Assembly (NCBI RefSeq): GCF_025950085.1 | Contig: NZ_JAPDDS010000019.1 | Span: 1-64,000 of the forward strand | Source: Luteolibacter flavescens | Lineage (GTDB): Bacteria > Verrucomicrobiota > Verrucomicrobiia > Verrucomicrobiales > Akkermansiaceae | Direction of reading: 5' to 3' | DNA: 64,000 nt | Notes under the pieces: model-generated | Told to the model about the DNA's origin: nothing | The model's database searches: none | Seen by the model: only the letters and a program-made list of their open reading frames with translations | Part shown: positions 1 to 9,383 of the stretch, in pieces | How the letters are laid out: each line of letters begins with the position of its first letter | How positions within the stretch are numbered: position 1 is the stretch's first letter | Program-made: the position numbers and the translations under genes

Positions 1-354
1 CATAGGTGTCGGATATCCGACACCGACGATTGCCCAGCTCCAAGAACCTACGGACGGTGCTGCGGACCACGCTTACGCTGGGGCATCACTGCGGGCAATC
101 AGGATGGGAGAAGCTTCAGATTGGTTTTCTCCGACTGGGTTCAACCTGAAGTTACCATTCACCGTGGCGCTGCTCAGAGAGGGACGCTTTGGAGGCTTCT
201 GAGCAGGCGTGGCCTAGAATGTTTCATTTTCACTCACGGTGCTTCCAAGACTGATGCCGAGCGCGTCGCCAAAGCTCTGATCGAACGGATTGGGAGGCGT
301 AAGCCGCGATGGCTTAGTGGAGTCCTTGAGCGGTTGCACCACGATTTCCAGTAG
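1..354 (+). CDS. Possible 3' end of an unknown protein, cut by the left edge
   Basis: This frame is open from base 1 to a stop at 352-354, so it could be the last 117 codons of a gene that starts outside the window. An internal TTG at 121 would give only 77 residues. The C-terminal part (…AERVAKALIERIGRR…) looks protein-like, but I recognise no family and the upstream part is Cys/Arg-rich and unconvincing. It converges on the minus-strand gene ending at 409, within what I interpret as an integrative element. It may be only a chance open frame in GC-rich DNA. Confidence 0.22.
   Translation, partial: HRCRISDTDDCPAPRTYGRCCGPRLRWGITAGNQDGRSFRLVFSDWVQPEVTIHRGAAQRGTLWRLLSRRGLECFIFTHGASKTDAERVAKALIERIGRRKPRWLSGVLERLHHDFQ
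5..24. repeat. Perfect 20-bp palindrome
   Basis: Bases 5-14 (ggtgtcggat) are followed directly by their exact reverse complement at 15-24, giving a gap-free palindrome. With no loop bases it resembles a dimer-binding operator or a site left by an element more than a transcription terminator, and no T-run follows. The purpose is unknown; the site sits inside the element that ends at the tRNA fragment near 3218. Confidence 0.5.
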
Positions 355-408
355 CATCGTCCTCATGTCTGAACCCCAACGAATCCGAATGACGGATCGT
401 GCGAAGCG

Positions 409-1710
409 TCAGAATCGTGGAATGCCTTCGTCTGAGTCGCCATCGTCAAACTCTGAGGCGCTTTCCGCTACATCAGCAGGGTCAAGTCCGTGGATCTCCA
501 ATTCGTCGGATGTCATCGCGCTATCCGAATAGCTCTCATCGTCATGAAGCTGGCTGACTAGATTTTCAGCTTCCTCATGTAGCGGTCCAAAGTCGAAACC
601 AGCGGGCATGACTCCCCGGATATCCGGAATTAGCTTTTTGTTTAGATCGGATCGCTTGGAGCGAATCCTGAGATTTAGGTCATTTCCCAGTTCGTCGCCT
701 GGTTTTCTGCCATGACGTCGGAGATAACGGAAAATGGCCCAAGGGCGATAAGAAGCAGAGCTTGCTTCCAATGTGGAGGGGGCCCCCTCCTGCAAGCCGC
801 CGTCGCCATCAGCGGCATTATCTTCTCGAGGGCTACGCGGTCCACGGTCGCCGAACATGACCATGATCAAGTTGTTTCGCTCGATTGCGTCGAAGGTCCG
901 AGATGCACCTCCAAAATCCATGCCGTTGCGGCTATTGATGAAGTTGGATACCGCGGCGGATAGATCTCGATACGATGACCGACTTGGCTCCAATGGCTCC
1001 TCCCCGGATGGCTGCTGGAGTAGCCACATCAACTTCTCTGCCTCGGATTCGATTCGGACGTCGATCGGGATTGTCGGGTCGGTCGCTGAGACCGAATCAA
1101 CCCCGTCCTCTTGCCGGTGCGAGGAGCGAAGCTCATCAAGGTGTGTGTAGAACCAGAAATTGACATCCCTCATGAGCCTGATGACCGAGTCCGCCGATTT
1201 GAGCCCGGGCCACTCGAAGTCGATGAGTCGCTTCCGGATCGCTCCCTCGGTGAGAATCTCGTCAGGTCTGAAGATCTGTTCCGCAAAGACGATCCTTTCG
1301 GGGTCGAACGGAGCATTAAGCATCACAAACGCCCTTCGCATCGCAGACTGAAACATCCGATCGAGATCCGGATGGCTCATTGGCTCAAGCAGGCGGAGCC
1401 TTCTCATCCGTCGGCGGTCAAGGCGGGTTTTATTCATGATGTCCATCGCGAACTGAAAATCGGACGAGACCTCGCCCGCCGATCTGACATCGTTGAGCGA
1501 TTCGATGGCATCTAAAACCACTTGTCGAAGCTCCTGCAACATGTCGATGGCCGTGGTGTGATACGAGCTAGCCACGATCTGCGCGGACACGAGACTGGTC
1601 GCCAGGGTGACGACATCCTTCATGTCAGGGCTGCCCTGACTGGACGTCGACGAGCGCTTCGCCGCTTCCTTGGCTGAGGTCTTCTTGGCGGGGGCTTTCT
1701 TCGCGCTCAT
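409..1710 (-). CDS. Unknown protein translationally coupled to the integrase
   Basis: A 433-residue soluble protein of no family I recognise. The ATG at 1708-1710 overlaps the integrase stop codon as ATGA, so I chose it over the longer open frame that reaches 1914. The N-terminus is rich in Ala, Lys and Ser (MSAKKAPAKKTSAKEAAKRS), like a nucleic-acid-binding tail. The middle is helical and charged, with an Arg-rich stretch (TRLDRRRMRRLRLLEP), and the C-terminal 60 residues are strongly acidic. No signal peptide or membrane segment is visible. The coupling implies production together with the recombinase, so a role in integration, excision or maintenance of the element is possible, but this is inference. 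Confidence 0.7.
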   Translation of the reverse strand: MSAKKAPAKKTSAKEAAKRSSTSSQGSPDMKDVVTLATSLVSAQIVASSYHTTAIDMLQELRQVVLDAIESLNDVRSAGEVSSDFQFAMDIMNKTRLDRRRMRRLRLLEPMSHPDLDRMFQSAMRRAFVMLNAPFDPERIVFAEQIFRPDEILTEGAIRKRLIDFEWPGLKSADSVIRLMRDVNFWFYTHLDELRSSHRQEDGVDSVSATDPTIPIDVRIESEAEKLMWLLQQPSGEEPLEPSRSSYRDLSAAVSNFINSRNGMDFGGASRTFDAIERNNLIMVMFGDRGPRSPREDNAADGDGGLQEGAPSTLEASSASYRPWAIFRYLRRHGRKPGDELGNDLNLRIRSKRSDLNKKLIPDIRGVMPAGFDFGPLHEEAENLVSQLHDDESYSDSAMTSDELEIHGLDPADVAESASEFDDGDSDEGIPRF

Positions 1711-2999
1711 GATTGACTTGTGCCCATCCGGGTCGGTTCCAGTCGTGGGAGGTCTGTTAGGCTTGCGTAGTAGGCGGAGGTTACCGCCGGGGTCGAATGG
1801 GCGAGCAGCTTTTGAGCATGGAATAGGCTGAAGCAGGTCGCCACGTACGAGCCAAACTCCTTCCGCAGGGCGTGACAAGGCTTGGAATCGGTAACGCCGC
1901 GCTTCTTCAGCCAAAAGCCGAGAGCCTCGTGGGAGTGATTGCAGCGGTAGGTGCGCTGAAGCTTCTTGGACGGCTTGGCTGCCGCAGGACCCGGGACAAT
2001 GAACACGGAATCGTCCTTTTTCAGTGGACTGAGTGCATCCCAGACCTCGTCGGCCACCGGGATGATCCTCGACTGACGGGATTTTGGCCTGAAGTCGGTC
2101 GTTTCTCGTACTTCGAGGTAGCGGCGTTTGTCGGCTGCCTGGAATACCCAGTCCCAGCGGGCCTTGTCCGCCTCGTTGCGGCGGAGACCGAGGCCCAGCT
2201 CCAAAATTAACAGCGCGTAAACCGCCAGTTGTGGATCTCGGAAATCCGTGGACGACCGATCGTCGTCGTCCGGTTCACCCGCGTCTGGATCCCCGTCCCG
2301 AAGCAATGACGCTTTCTCCCAAATGGCCGCCACCAACTCGCGCGACATCGGCGAGTAGGCTTTCACTTTGACCCCGCGAACCTTGGTCCCAGCGAAGGGG
2401 TTGGGAAACTCGATACCCTGTTGGCGGAAGACTTCGAGGGATTGGCGGGAGAAGACTCCCGCTGCGTTCCGGATCATGGCGGCCAATGTGGTGATGGCGG
2501 AATCTCGGTTCCGATCCTCTTTCTCGGCCTGCTTCAGGTACTTTGCCTTCGCTTTCTGAATCGCGTCGGGTGTCAGATTCGAGATCCGCGGCACCCCGGC
2601 CAGGGTGCCAATCCGTGCGAGCATGGCGGCGTAGTAGCGGGCAGTCTCGGGCGAAGGCGGTTTCTCAAAGAGTCGGGCGTTGCTCTCGTAGAGCTTGCCG
2701 AGCTCCACGAGCGTGGGATTGCTGCCGATCGTCTCCTCCTTCTTTCGCGCGTGCAGTTCGATCGCTTCTTTGAATCCCCGGCTCTTGATGTCCGCTAGGA
2801 TCGTCTTGGCCTTGGTTTTGGCCGCGCGCTCATTTTTTTCGCCTGTCGAGAACTGCCGGCGCTTGCCGTCGACCATCACGCGCACATGGAGGTAGGGGCT
2901 GTTCTCTTTTGTGAAGAGCCGGAACTCGTTCTTTCCTGCCGACTGGACCTTGCGGGGAGTCGTTTCGACAGGGGGATCTTTGCGTTTCGAGACAGGCAT
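1707..2999 (-). CDS. Tyrosine recombinase/phage-type integrase of an integrative element
   Basis: A site-specific recombinase of about 430 residues that would catalyse integration and excision at the tRNA-Leu fragment 160 bases upstream. The N-terminal 100 residues look like an arm-binding domain (YLHVRVMVDGKRRQFSTGEK), followed by a helical core-binding domain. The C-terminal half carries the family signature: the first Arg in LGLGLRRNEADKARW, the HxxR box in CHALRKEFGSY, and the final His…Tyr in LLAHSTPAVTSAYYA. I chose the ATG at 2997-2999; a TTG at 3030-3032 would add 11 residues, and neither has a clear ribosome-binding site. Its 3' end overlaps the next gene by ATGA. Confidence 0.92.
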   Translation of the reverse strand: MPVSKRKDPPVETTPRKVQSAGKNEFRLFTKENSPYLHVRVMVDGKRRQFSTGEKNERAAKTKAKTILADIKSRGFKEAIELHARKKEETIGSNPTLVELGKLYESNARLFEKPPSPETARYYAAMLARIGTLAGVPRISNLTPDAIQKAKAKYLKQAEKEDRNRDSAITTLAAMIRNAAGVFSRQSLEVFRQQGIEFPNPFAGTKVRGVKVKAYSPMSRELVAAIWEKASLLRDGDPDAGEPDDDDRSSTDFRDPQLAVYALLILELGLGLRRNEADKARWDWVFQAADKRRYLEVRETTDFRPKSRQSRIIPVADEVWDALSPLKKDDSVFIVPGPAAAKPSKKLQRTYRCNHSHEALGFWLKKRGVTDSKPCHALRKEFGSYVATCFSLFHAQKLLAHSTPAVTSAYYASLTDLPRLEPTRMGTSQS

Positions 3000-3158
3000 C
3001 GGTGGCGATTTACTGTGCCAACAATGTGCCAATCCATGCGCCGCAAGACTGAATCAGAGTCGACGATAATCCACTTGGGATGGGTCGTAAGTCGCTAATC
3101 GTGGGTTAAATAGTGTGGAGTTTCGTGGGTTCTAGTGGAGTCCTGAAAATCTGCAAAA

Positions 3159-3218
3159 ATGGACTTAAAATCCGTTGCAGGGTAACCTGCGTGCCGGTTC
3201 GAGTCCGGCCGGTGGCAC
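3159..3218 (+). other. 3' fragment of tRNA-Leu(UAA): element attachment site
   Basis: The segment folds as the 3' part of a class II tRNA. It has an anticodon arm with loop CTTAAAA (anticodon UAA), a long variable arm (GCAGG-GTAA-CCTGC), a T arm (GCCGG-TTCGAGT-CCGGC), the 3' acceptor strand and discriminator A. The matching 5' acceptor strand and D arm are absent from the preceding 60 bases, so this is not a functional gene. A tRNA 3' end next to an integrase marks an att site; the intact tRNA gene should lie to the left of the window with the element between them. No CCA is encoded. Confidence 0.85.
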
Positions 3219-3314
3219 TTATTGGGATCAATGATTTCGATCTTTGGTCTCGGCGGATTCAGGAGGGTTGACCTGGATTTGAGGGGGACTTCAGAGCTCG
3301 CTCCTCAGCAAGAG

Positions 3315-6098
3315 TCAGAAAGAGCCTCTCCCCTGCTGCAGCAGATCCAGCGGCTTCGCCCGGCCGAGGAAGACCGCGGGCCACAGGGCGGCCAGCGAGG
3401 AGAGCAGGAGGACGATTCCGAGCCCGGCGAGGACCGGGCCCCAGGGGATGACGAGTGCTTGCGTCATGCCACCGAAGAAACTCACGTGCCGTGAGATGCC
3501 AGCGCCGCACCAGCCGGCCATGATGCCGAAGGCGAGGCTGACGGCGCAGGCCACCAAGCCGATCAGCAGGCCCTCTGCCAGCACCAGCCGCACGATGGTG
3601 CCGCGCGTGATGCCCACCGCCCGGAGGATGCCGGTCTCCCACCGGCTTGACCGCACCGAAGCCAGCAGCGCATTCAGCACCCCTACCGCGGTGATGATGA
3701 GGATCACCAGCGGCAGCCGGCTCAGCACCCACAGCCAGGCAGTGGCGTGCCCGTGGACCAGCGCGCGGATGTCGGCGATAGTGTGGACCTGCACGTAGGG
3801 TTCGTCATTCCGCGCTTCACCAATGACGACTTCCCGCCCGAGAGAGGAAGCGAGGAGATCGCGCGCCGCCGCGGCAAGGGCGTCGGCATTGGTACTAGAT
3901 TCATCGTAGTCGATCCAGGCGTGCGAGGCGGCTTGGAAGCGGAAGTCCTCCGCGACGCGCGTCAGGTCCGCGAAGACCAGCGCCGCGGACCGGTGCGTGC
4001 GGGTTCGCATGCCCGTGGGCTTCGTCTGCCAGTGCCAGCCGGGCATCTTGACCGCGCCAGCGATGGTGTAGCGCACGGGAGTCTCCGGGCTTTCCGGCGG
4101 GACGAGTTCGAAGGAGTCGCCCACCTGCAGCCTCGCCTCGCGCAGGAAGTGATCCGGCACCAGGCACGCGCGGGATTCACCCATGAGCCGGATGGCCTCG
4201 TCGCGATCGCCCGCCACCCACTCGAAGGGGATCAGTGGATCATCCCCGCCAAAGGCCCGCGCGGGATCGATGCCCACCATCACCACGTTGTCCTGTCTCA
4301 CCACGGTCGCCCGCTCCGCGCTGTGGGTGAGATCTTCCTTCAGCCGCGGCTGCTCGACGATGACCGGCAGGCTCTTCTCCACGCCGGGAAATGACGCGAC
4401 CTTCTCCGCATCCTCGAAGGGAATGCCGCCCGGCCGGAAGCCGACCAGCGCATCCGGTGCCCACGCGCCGGGCAGGAAGCCGCTCAGCATCGTGTGCCCC
4501 CACACCTGGATGCCGGTGTAGAGACCCAGCCCCACCGTCATCGCAAATGCCGTGGACACCGTGCGCCCGAGATTCCCGGAAAGCCGGCTCGCCAGCAGCT
4601 CGCGGGGTACCATCAGCACCCTCGCCACCACCGGTCCGCCGAAGCGGTCCACCAGTCGCACGATCGCCGGGGCCAGCAGCAGGAATCCCGCGGCGAGCGA
4701 GGCCAGTCCCGCGAGCATGAAGAAAACGAAGGGCCGCCCGTCATCGTGGTCGATGCCGTGGGCCAGCACCGGATACACGGCTAGCAGCAGCAGTCCGGCC
4801 ATCACGGGTTGCCACGAGATCCCGCGTTCCACCGCGGCCACCGGCGGGGCCATCGCATCCACCGGGCGCACCCGCATCGCCCGCACGGCAGGCCACAGAG
4901 AGGCAAGCAATGCACCCCCGTAGGAACACGCCGCCGCGAGCAGGATGCTATTCCTCCCCACCACCGCGCCTTCCTCAAAGAGATCCGGCGCGGACTCCAC
5001 GGCGAGCGTCATCAGCACCTTCCCCACCGCGCATCCGGCGACGAAGCCGATGGTCCCGAGCAGCAGCCCCTCGATGAGCACGATGACGCCAACCTGCGAA
5101 CGCGTGAGCGCCACCGCCCGCAGGATCGCGAGCTGCCGCACGCGCTCGCCCACGCCCATATTCAGCGTGCTGAAGATGATGAAGAGCGCCGCCAGCATGG
5201 ACACCACCGTGGCCATCCGTGCCTGCATCCGCACGTTGTCCGCGGACGCGCTTTCATCCAGCGCTTCCTCGATGTCGTGCGCTTCCTGGAACTGGCTAGG
5301 CGTGGAAAGCGCGGCCAGCCTCGGCGACCAAGCGTAGCGGAATTTCGTGAGGTCAGCATCTTCCCGCAGGCTCACGCCGATGAAGCTGATCTCCGCCTTG
5401 CGGCCCGTCAGGCTCTCCGCCAGCGCGGTCGGCACGAAAACACCTCCCACCGATGGCGTGAGCAATTGTGACCCCGCCACCGTCGCGCTCCATCCGTCCA
5501 CGCCCGGGGTATCGACGAGGCCGACCACGAGCAGCCGCCGCGATTTCTCCCCGCTGCCGATGACCACCTCGCCCCCCACGTCCAGCCCCATGCCGCGCGC
5601 GGCGGCCACGCTCATCGCCGCTTCCATGATATCCGCCCGGGCCGGATCAATCCAGCGCCCCGCCACGAGATCGAAGGGCGGGGCAGGGGCATCCGTGGCG
5701 AGCAGTCGCGCATCCGGCAGGCGACGCCACGGGATGACCTCGCCGCCTTCCGGGACGTGGGGCGTCACCTTCTCGCGCAGCGCCCACATCGGGTCGGCCG
5801 CGGCCACCGCGGGGTCCGAGCGCAGTCCGGCCAGCACTTCCACCGGCACGTGCTTCTCGGCGTGGGAAGGAATCGCGCCGGGTGCCTGCTGGCTGAAGTG
5901 CTGGATCGGCGCGACCGACAGCGGGTAGCGCCCGAGCGCGAGATCGGAATACTTGTCGAAGGAGCCGAGCATCGCATCATACCCGCTCACCACCCAGATC
6001 ACCATCGCAGCGGCGGCTGCCGTGGCCAGCGACGTGAGCGCGATCCTCAGCGGGTGCTCCCGGACCCACGCCGCCGCGAGACGTAGCGGAGTGCTCAT
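3315..6098 (-). CDS. FtsX/MacB-type ABC transporter permease, 927 residues
   Basis: Inner-membrane permease of a LolD/MacB-type ABC system. It has a transmembrane helix near residues 15-37, a long extracytoplasmic region, one FtsX-like group of helices around residues 300-420 (starting MLAALFIIFSTLNMGVGERV), further hydrophobic helices around 440-480 and another extracytoplasmic region. A second FtsX unit lies at the C-terminus (VLSRLPLVILIITAVGVLNALLASV to the end). The duplicated arrangement on one chain is typical of large permeases of the FtsX-like (DUF214) group. The start codon overlaps the stop of the ATPase gene by ATGA (6095-6098), so the two are coupled. The substrate is unknown; the receptor upstream suggests metal-chelate or outer-membrane work. 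Confidence 0.88.
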   Translation of the reverse strand: MSTPLRLAAAWVREHPLRIALTSLATAAAAAMVIWVVSGYDAMLGSFDKYSDLALGRYPLSVAPIQHFSQQAPGAIPSHAEKHVPVEVLAGLRSDPAVAAADPMWALREKVTPHVPEGGEVIPWRRLPDARLLATDAPAPPFDLVAGRWIDPARADIMEAAMSVAAARGMGLDVGGEVVIGSGEKSRRLLVVGLVDTPGVDGWSATVAGSQLLTPSVGGVFVPTALAESLTGRKAEISFIGVSLREDADLTKFRYAWSPRLAALSTPSQFQEAHDIEEALDESASADNVRMQARMATVVSMLAALFIIFSTLNMGVGERVRQLAILRAVALTRSQVGVIVLIEGLLLGTIGFVAGCAVGKVLMTLAVESAPDLFEEGAVVGRNSILLAAACSYGGALLASLWPAVRAMRVRPVDAMAPPVAAVERGISWQPVMAGLLLLAVYPVLAHGIDHDDGRPFVFFMLAGLASLAAGFLLLAPAIVRLVDRFGGPVVARVLMVPRELLASRLSGNLGRTVSTAFAMTVGLGLYTGIQVWGHTMLSGFLPGAWAPDALVGFRPGGIPFEDAEKVASFPGVEKSLPVIVEQPRLKEDLTHSAERATVVRQDNVVMVGIDPARAFGGDDPLIPFEWVAGDRDEAIRLMGESRACLVPDHFLREARLQVGDSFELVPPESPETPVRYTIAGAVKMPGWHWQTKPTGMRTRTHRSAALVFADLTRVAEDFRFQAASHAWIDYDESSTNADALAAAARDLLASSLGREVVIGEARNDEPYVQVHTIADIRALVHGHATAWLWVLSRLPLVILIITAVGVLNALLASVRSSRWETGILRAVGITRGTIVRLVLAEGLLIGLVACAVSLAFGIMAGWCGAGISRHVSFFGGMTQALVIPWGPVLAGLGIVLLLSSLAALWPAVFLGRAKPLDLLQQGRGSF

Positions 6099-6856
6099 GA
6101 TCCCGCGGGGGCGTGCAGTGCGTGTTGGTAGGCGAGCGCCACGGCCTCCGGATCATGCCCGGCAGGCGTGGCGAATTCCGCGAGGCGCCGCCCGTCCCGC
6201 AGCACCACGATGCGGTCCGCCCACATCGCCACCGCGGGCTCGTGCGTGACCATCACGATCGTGCGGCCCTCGTCTGATGAAAGCCCGCGCAGCAGGCGGC
6301 ACAGCTCCTGGCCCGTGGCCGAGTCCAGGCTGCCGGTCGGCTCGTCCGCGAGGATGATCGCGGGATCGGACACCAATGCCCGCGCGATCGCCACGCGCTG
6401 CTGCTCCCCGCCGGAGAGCGCGTCCGGCTTGTGGTGTCGCCGCGCCTGGAGCCCGAGCTTGTCCAATAGCTTCCGCGCCTTTTCCAGCGAGCCAGGCTGG
6501 TCCATCACGGGCAGCCGCACGTTGTCCTCGGCGGTCAGCACCGGTATCAGGTTGAAGGCTTGGAAAACGAGGCCGATGCGGTCGCGGCGGAAGCGCGTCA
6601 GCACCGCGTCCTTCATCGTGGCGAGATCCTTTCCTTCCACCCGCACGGACCCGGAGTCCACGCCCGCGAGGCCCGCCATCACGTGGAGCAGCGTGCTCTT
6701 GCCCGAGCCCGAGGCCCCCATGATGGCGACGAATTCACCGGCAGCCACGCTCAGCTCCGTACCATCCAGCGCGCGGACTTCCGTCGTCCCCTGGCTGAAG
6801 CTTTTCACGACGGCCGAGACTTCGAGCGGAGGTGGCGAATGCGGGGTTTCGGGCAT
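6095..6856 (-). CDS. LolD/MacB-type ABC transporter ATP-binding protein
   Basis: A 253-residue ATPase that pairs with the downstream FtsX-like permease. The Walker A motif is [11 protein letters not shown], the Q-loop region reads [24 protein letters not shown] (typical of the LolD/MacB/FtsE group), the signature is [15 protein letters not shown], the Walker B is [12 protein letters not shown] and the switch His is in VMVTHEP. The length matches a stand-alone LolD-type ATPase. These systems usually power mechanotransmission or lipoprotein/small-molecule export rather than import. The gene starts at the ATG at 6854-6856, about 95 bases after the receptor gene, with a hairpin between them. Confidence 0.93.
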   Translation of the reverse strand: MPETPHSPPPLEVSAVVKSFSQGTTEVRALDGTELSVAAGEFVAIMGASGSGKSTLLHVMAGLAGVDSGSVRVEGKDLATMKDAVLTRFRRDRIGLVFQAFNLIPVLTAEDNVRLPVMDQPGSLEKARKLLDKLGLQARRHHKPDALSGGEQQRVAIARALVSDPAIILADEPTGSLDSATGQELCRLLRGLSSDEGRTIVMVTHEPAVAMWADRIVVLRDGRRLAEFATPAGHDPEAVALAYQHALHAPAGS

Positions 6857-6885
6857 GGCGGACCGGGGTTTTCAGGAAAACACAT

Positions 6886-6916
6886 GCGGCACCCGGCGGA
6901 AATCTCCGGGTGCCGC
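6886..6916 (-). terminator. Hairpin after the siderophore receptor gene
   Basis: Perfect 11-bp stem (6886-6896 with 6906-6916, GCGGCACCCGG) and a 9-base loop just after the receptor stop. On the minus strand it is followed by ATGTGTTTTCC, a weak T-run. It could terminate most transcripts or lower expression of the downstream ABC genes. Confidence 0.6.
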
Positions 6917-6951
6917 AGCCTTGTATCTGCGATGAAGAATACGCGGGCGGA

Positions 6952-9081
6952 TCAGAAGTCCACCTTCACGGAGAAATTCGCTCCGATGGGTGAACCGTAG
7001 GCCAGATAGCCTGCGTCGCCGGGGTAGAATTCGCCGGACTCGTAGTAGCGCTCGTCGAGCAGGTTCTGCACGTTCACGCGCAGTGTCCAGTCGGTGTCCG
7101 CCGCGCGGAACTTGTAGCGCGCACCCACGTCCACCACAGAGTAGCTGCCAGTCTTGAACTGCTCCTGCTGGTCCAGATACTGGCCGTCCACGAAGCGCAC
7201 GCCCGCGGTGAGTGCCAGCCCCGGCACCTGCGGGATGTCCAGCACGGACCACAGGTTCACCTGGTACTCGGGCACGTACTGCGGCGTGCGGCCGGAGGTC
7301 AGCACGCTGCCGGTATCCACCTGCTCGGCATCCAGCAGCATGGTGGCGACGCCTGCCTGCCACTCGTCCGTGATGCGTCCGCGCAGGGCGAGTTCCACGC
7401 CGCGGTGGCGCTGGAGTCCGCTGAGAGCGGCGATGTTCGAGACGGGGTCGATCATCGCGAGATCCTGCTCGATCTGGAACACGGCCAGCTCGCCGGAGAA
7501 GCGCCCGTCGCACCAGTCGGTCTTCACGCCCAGCTCGACCTGCTCGGACTCCTGCACGCCCAGCGGCGCGAAGGCATTGGCCGCGGTGCGTCCCGCGAAG
7601 CCGCCGTCTTGCAGGCCCTTCGTGTAGGTGAGGTAGGCATGCACCTGCTCCACCGGCGCGTACATCAGTGCCGCGGTGGGAGACCAGTCGCTGACGGTGT
7701 CATTCGACGCCGGGTCGCTCGGGTAGGTATTCTCATACCGGCCATAGCGGGCGCCGAGCATCGCGGACCATTGCTCGGTGAACTTGATGGTGTCCGTGAC
7801 GAAGAAGCCGAGTTCCTCGTATTCGAAATCGATCGCGCGCCACGGGCCCGGAGCCGGGATCGGCAGCGGCACGGGACGGTAGGCATCGTTCGGACCCACG
7901 TCGGGAAAGCTGCGTTCACCGTAGCTGTCGTAGGAGCGGTATTGTGAGCCGATCACGATGTCGTGCTGCAGGCTGCCGGTGTTGAAAGTGCCCTGCAGGT
8001 GGACGTGCGCACCCCACGAGTCCCACTCGAAGGGCCCGTTCGTCAACAGCGCGCCTTCCGTGTAGGTGCCGTCATCCTGCACCGAGTAGGGGTAGCTCAG
8101 GCGCGACTCGCGGTCGGACTCCTGGTAGTTCACGGAGGCACGCAGCTTCCAGTCCTCGTTGAAATCGATGTCCGCACCGATTGCCACGTCGTAGCTCTCC
8201 TGCTCGTTGCGCGCCCAGTCCTGCATGATGTTCGTCTTCACGCCGGTATCCAGCACCAGGCCATTCGCCGAGATCATCGGGCCGTAGTAGCCGTTGCGCG
8301 TGAGGTCCTGCGTGCTGAGCGAGGACCAGATGGTGACCGTCTCCGTCGGCTTCCACTGTGTGAAGAGCGAGCCCATCTGACGGTCTCCGCCGGCATTGTC
8401 GTAGAAGCTGTCGAACTCGTCGCCCGCGAGCACCAGGCGGTAGCCGAATTGCCCGTTCGCCACCGTGTCGCTCACATCGAGCTGCGAATACATCCGGCCG
8501 AAGGTGTTCACGTCGAATTGCAGGCTCGTCGAGAGTTCCTCGGTCGGGCGCTTGCGCACCAGGTTGATCGCACCGCCGGGCGGCATGAATCCGTAGCGGA
8601 GGGCCGCGGGTCCCTTCAGCACCTCCACGCGGGACTTGTCGTCCAGATACGGCGAGACCGTCTGGATCATCGGCAGGCCATCGACACGGTAGCCATTGAA
8701 GTTGTCCACGGTGAAGCCGCGCAGCGAGAGATTCTGCGTTCCGTAGAAGCCACCCGGCATCTGCACCGCCACGCTCGGCTCGTTCTCGAGCACTTCCTTC
8801 AGCGAGAAGGCGCGTTGGTCCTCGATCAGTTGCTGGTTGAAAACGCTCACGCTGAAAGGCGTCTCGAGCAGCGGCGTGTCCGCGAAGAGTGCGGCGGACG
8901 AGGAAAGCTCGCGATAGCGGAGCTGGGAATTATCCGCCGTCACCACGAGCTGGGAGAGATTCGTGGTGGCATCGGGCTCTCTGGCCGGAGTCGTCTGGGC
9001 GGACACGGTGACGGTGGTGAAGCCGGCAGCCAGCAGCATCGCCACGCGGGACGGGGTTGGGTTGTTTCTTGTCTGTTTCAT
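6952..9081 (-). CDS. TonB-dependent siderophore-type outer-membrane receptor
   Basis: A 709-residue outer-membrane barrel importing a metal chelate with TonB energy. I start it at the ATG 9079-9081, which gives a signal peptide ending near TVSAQ; the open frame upstream has no such signal. A TonB-box-like LSQLVVTA follows. The plug domain includes FSLKEVLENEPSVAVQMPGG, SLRGFTVDNFNGYRVDGLP and RVEVLKGPAALRYG. The C-terminus ends in aromatic Phe (ANFSVKVDF), as expected for barrel insertion. Overall it resembles the FhuE/FpvA-like ferric-siderophore receptors. It lies between the DUF4198-like gene and the ABC pair, all on the same strand. Confidence 0.93.
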   Translation of the reverse strand: MKQTRNNPTPSRVAMLLAAGFTTVTVSAQTTPAREPDATTNLSQLVVTADNSQLRYRELSSSAALFADTPLLETPFSVSVFNQQLIEDQRAFSLKEVLENEPSVAVQMPGGFYGTQNLSLRGFTVDNFNGYRVDGLPMIQTVSPYLDDKSRVEVLKGPAALRYGFMPPGGAINLVRKRPTEELSTSLQFDVNTFGRMYSQLDVSDTVANGQFGYRLVLAGDEFDSFYDNAGGDRQMGSLFTQWKPTETVTIWSSLSTQDLTRNGYYGPMISANGLVLDTGVKTNIMQDWARNEQESYDVAIGADIDFNEDWKLRASVNYQESDRESRLSYPYSVQDDGTYTEGALLTNGPFEWDSWGAHVHLQGTFNTGSLQHDIVIGSQYRSYDSYGERSFPDVGPNDAYRPVPLPIPAPGPWRAIDFEYEELGFFVTDTIKFTEQWSAMLGARYGRYENTYPSDPASNDTVSDWSPTAALMYAPVEQVHAYLTYTKGLQDGGFAGRTAANAFAPLGVQESEQVELGVKTDWCDGRFSGELAVFQIEQDLAMIDPVSNIAALSGLQRHRGVELALRGRITDEWQAGVATMLLDAEQVDTGSVLTSGRTPQYVPEYQVNLWSVLDIPQVPGLALTAGVRFVDGQYLDQQEQFKTGSYSVVDVGARYKFRAADTDWTLRVNVQNLLDERYYESGEFYPGDAGYLAYGSPIGANFSVKVDF

Positions 9082-9343
9082 GGAGCGGAGGGTTGGGGCG
9101 ATGGCATCCCGGCCGCCAGTGGCGGTCGGCAAACACGGCGGCTCATTCGGATGCCGAACGAAGACGCGCGGTATTTCTTAGGAGGAAGAATGTCACCGCG
9201 GGTCGCGGATGACACTTCCGCCCGGAAAGAGAACGGGCGCACCGGATCCCTCCGGCACGCCCGCGATGCGTATGGGAAATCAATGCAGGGACCCTGCCTT
9301 CCCCGCGTCCGCCTGTCTGGCGAGCGCTTGCGAAACATTGACG

Positions 9344-9377
9344 CGCGTTTGCCCTCCCGCTTGCGGGGTCAAACGCG
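9344..9377 (-). terminator. Hairpin between the DUF4198-like gene and the receptor gene
   Basis: The outer stem pairs 9344-9351 (cgcgtttg) with 9370-9377 and the inner stem pairs 9356-9360 with 9363-9367. It lies seven bases past the stop of the upstream gene. No T-run follows on the minus strand, so it may be an RNA-stability or attenuation element. The rest of the 302-base gap to the receptor (9082-9383) shows no gene; a promoter is possible but not clear. Confidence 0.45.
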
Positions 9378-9383
9378 GGGTGA

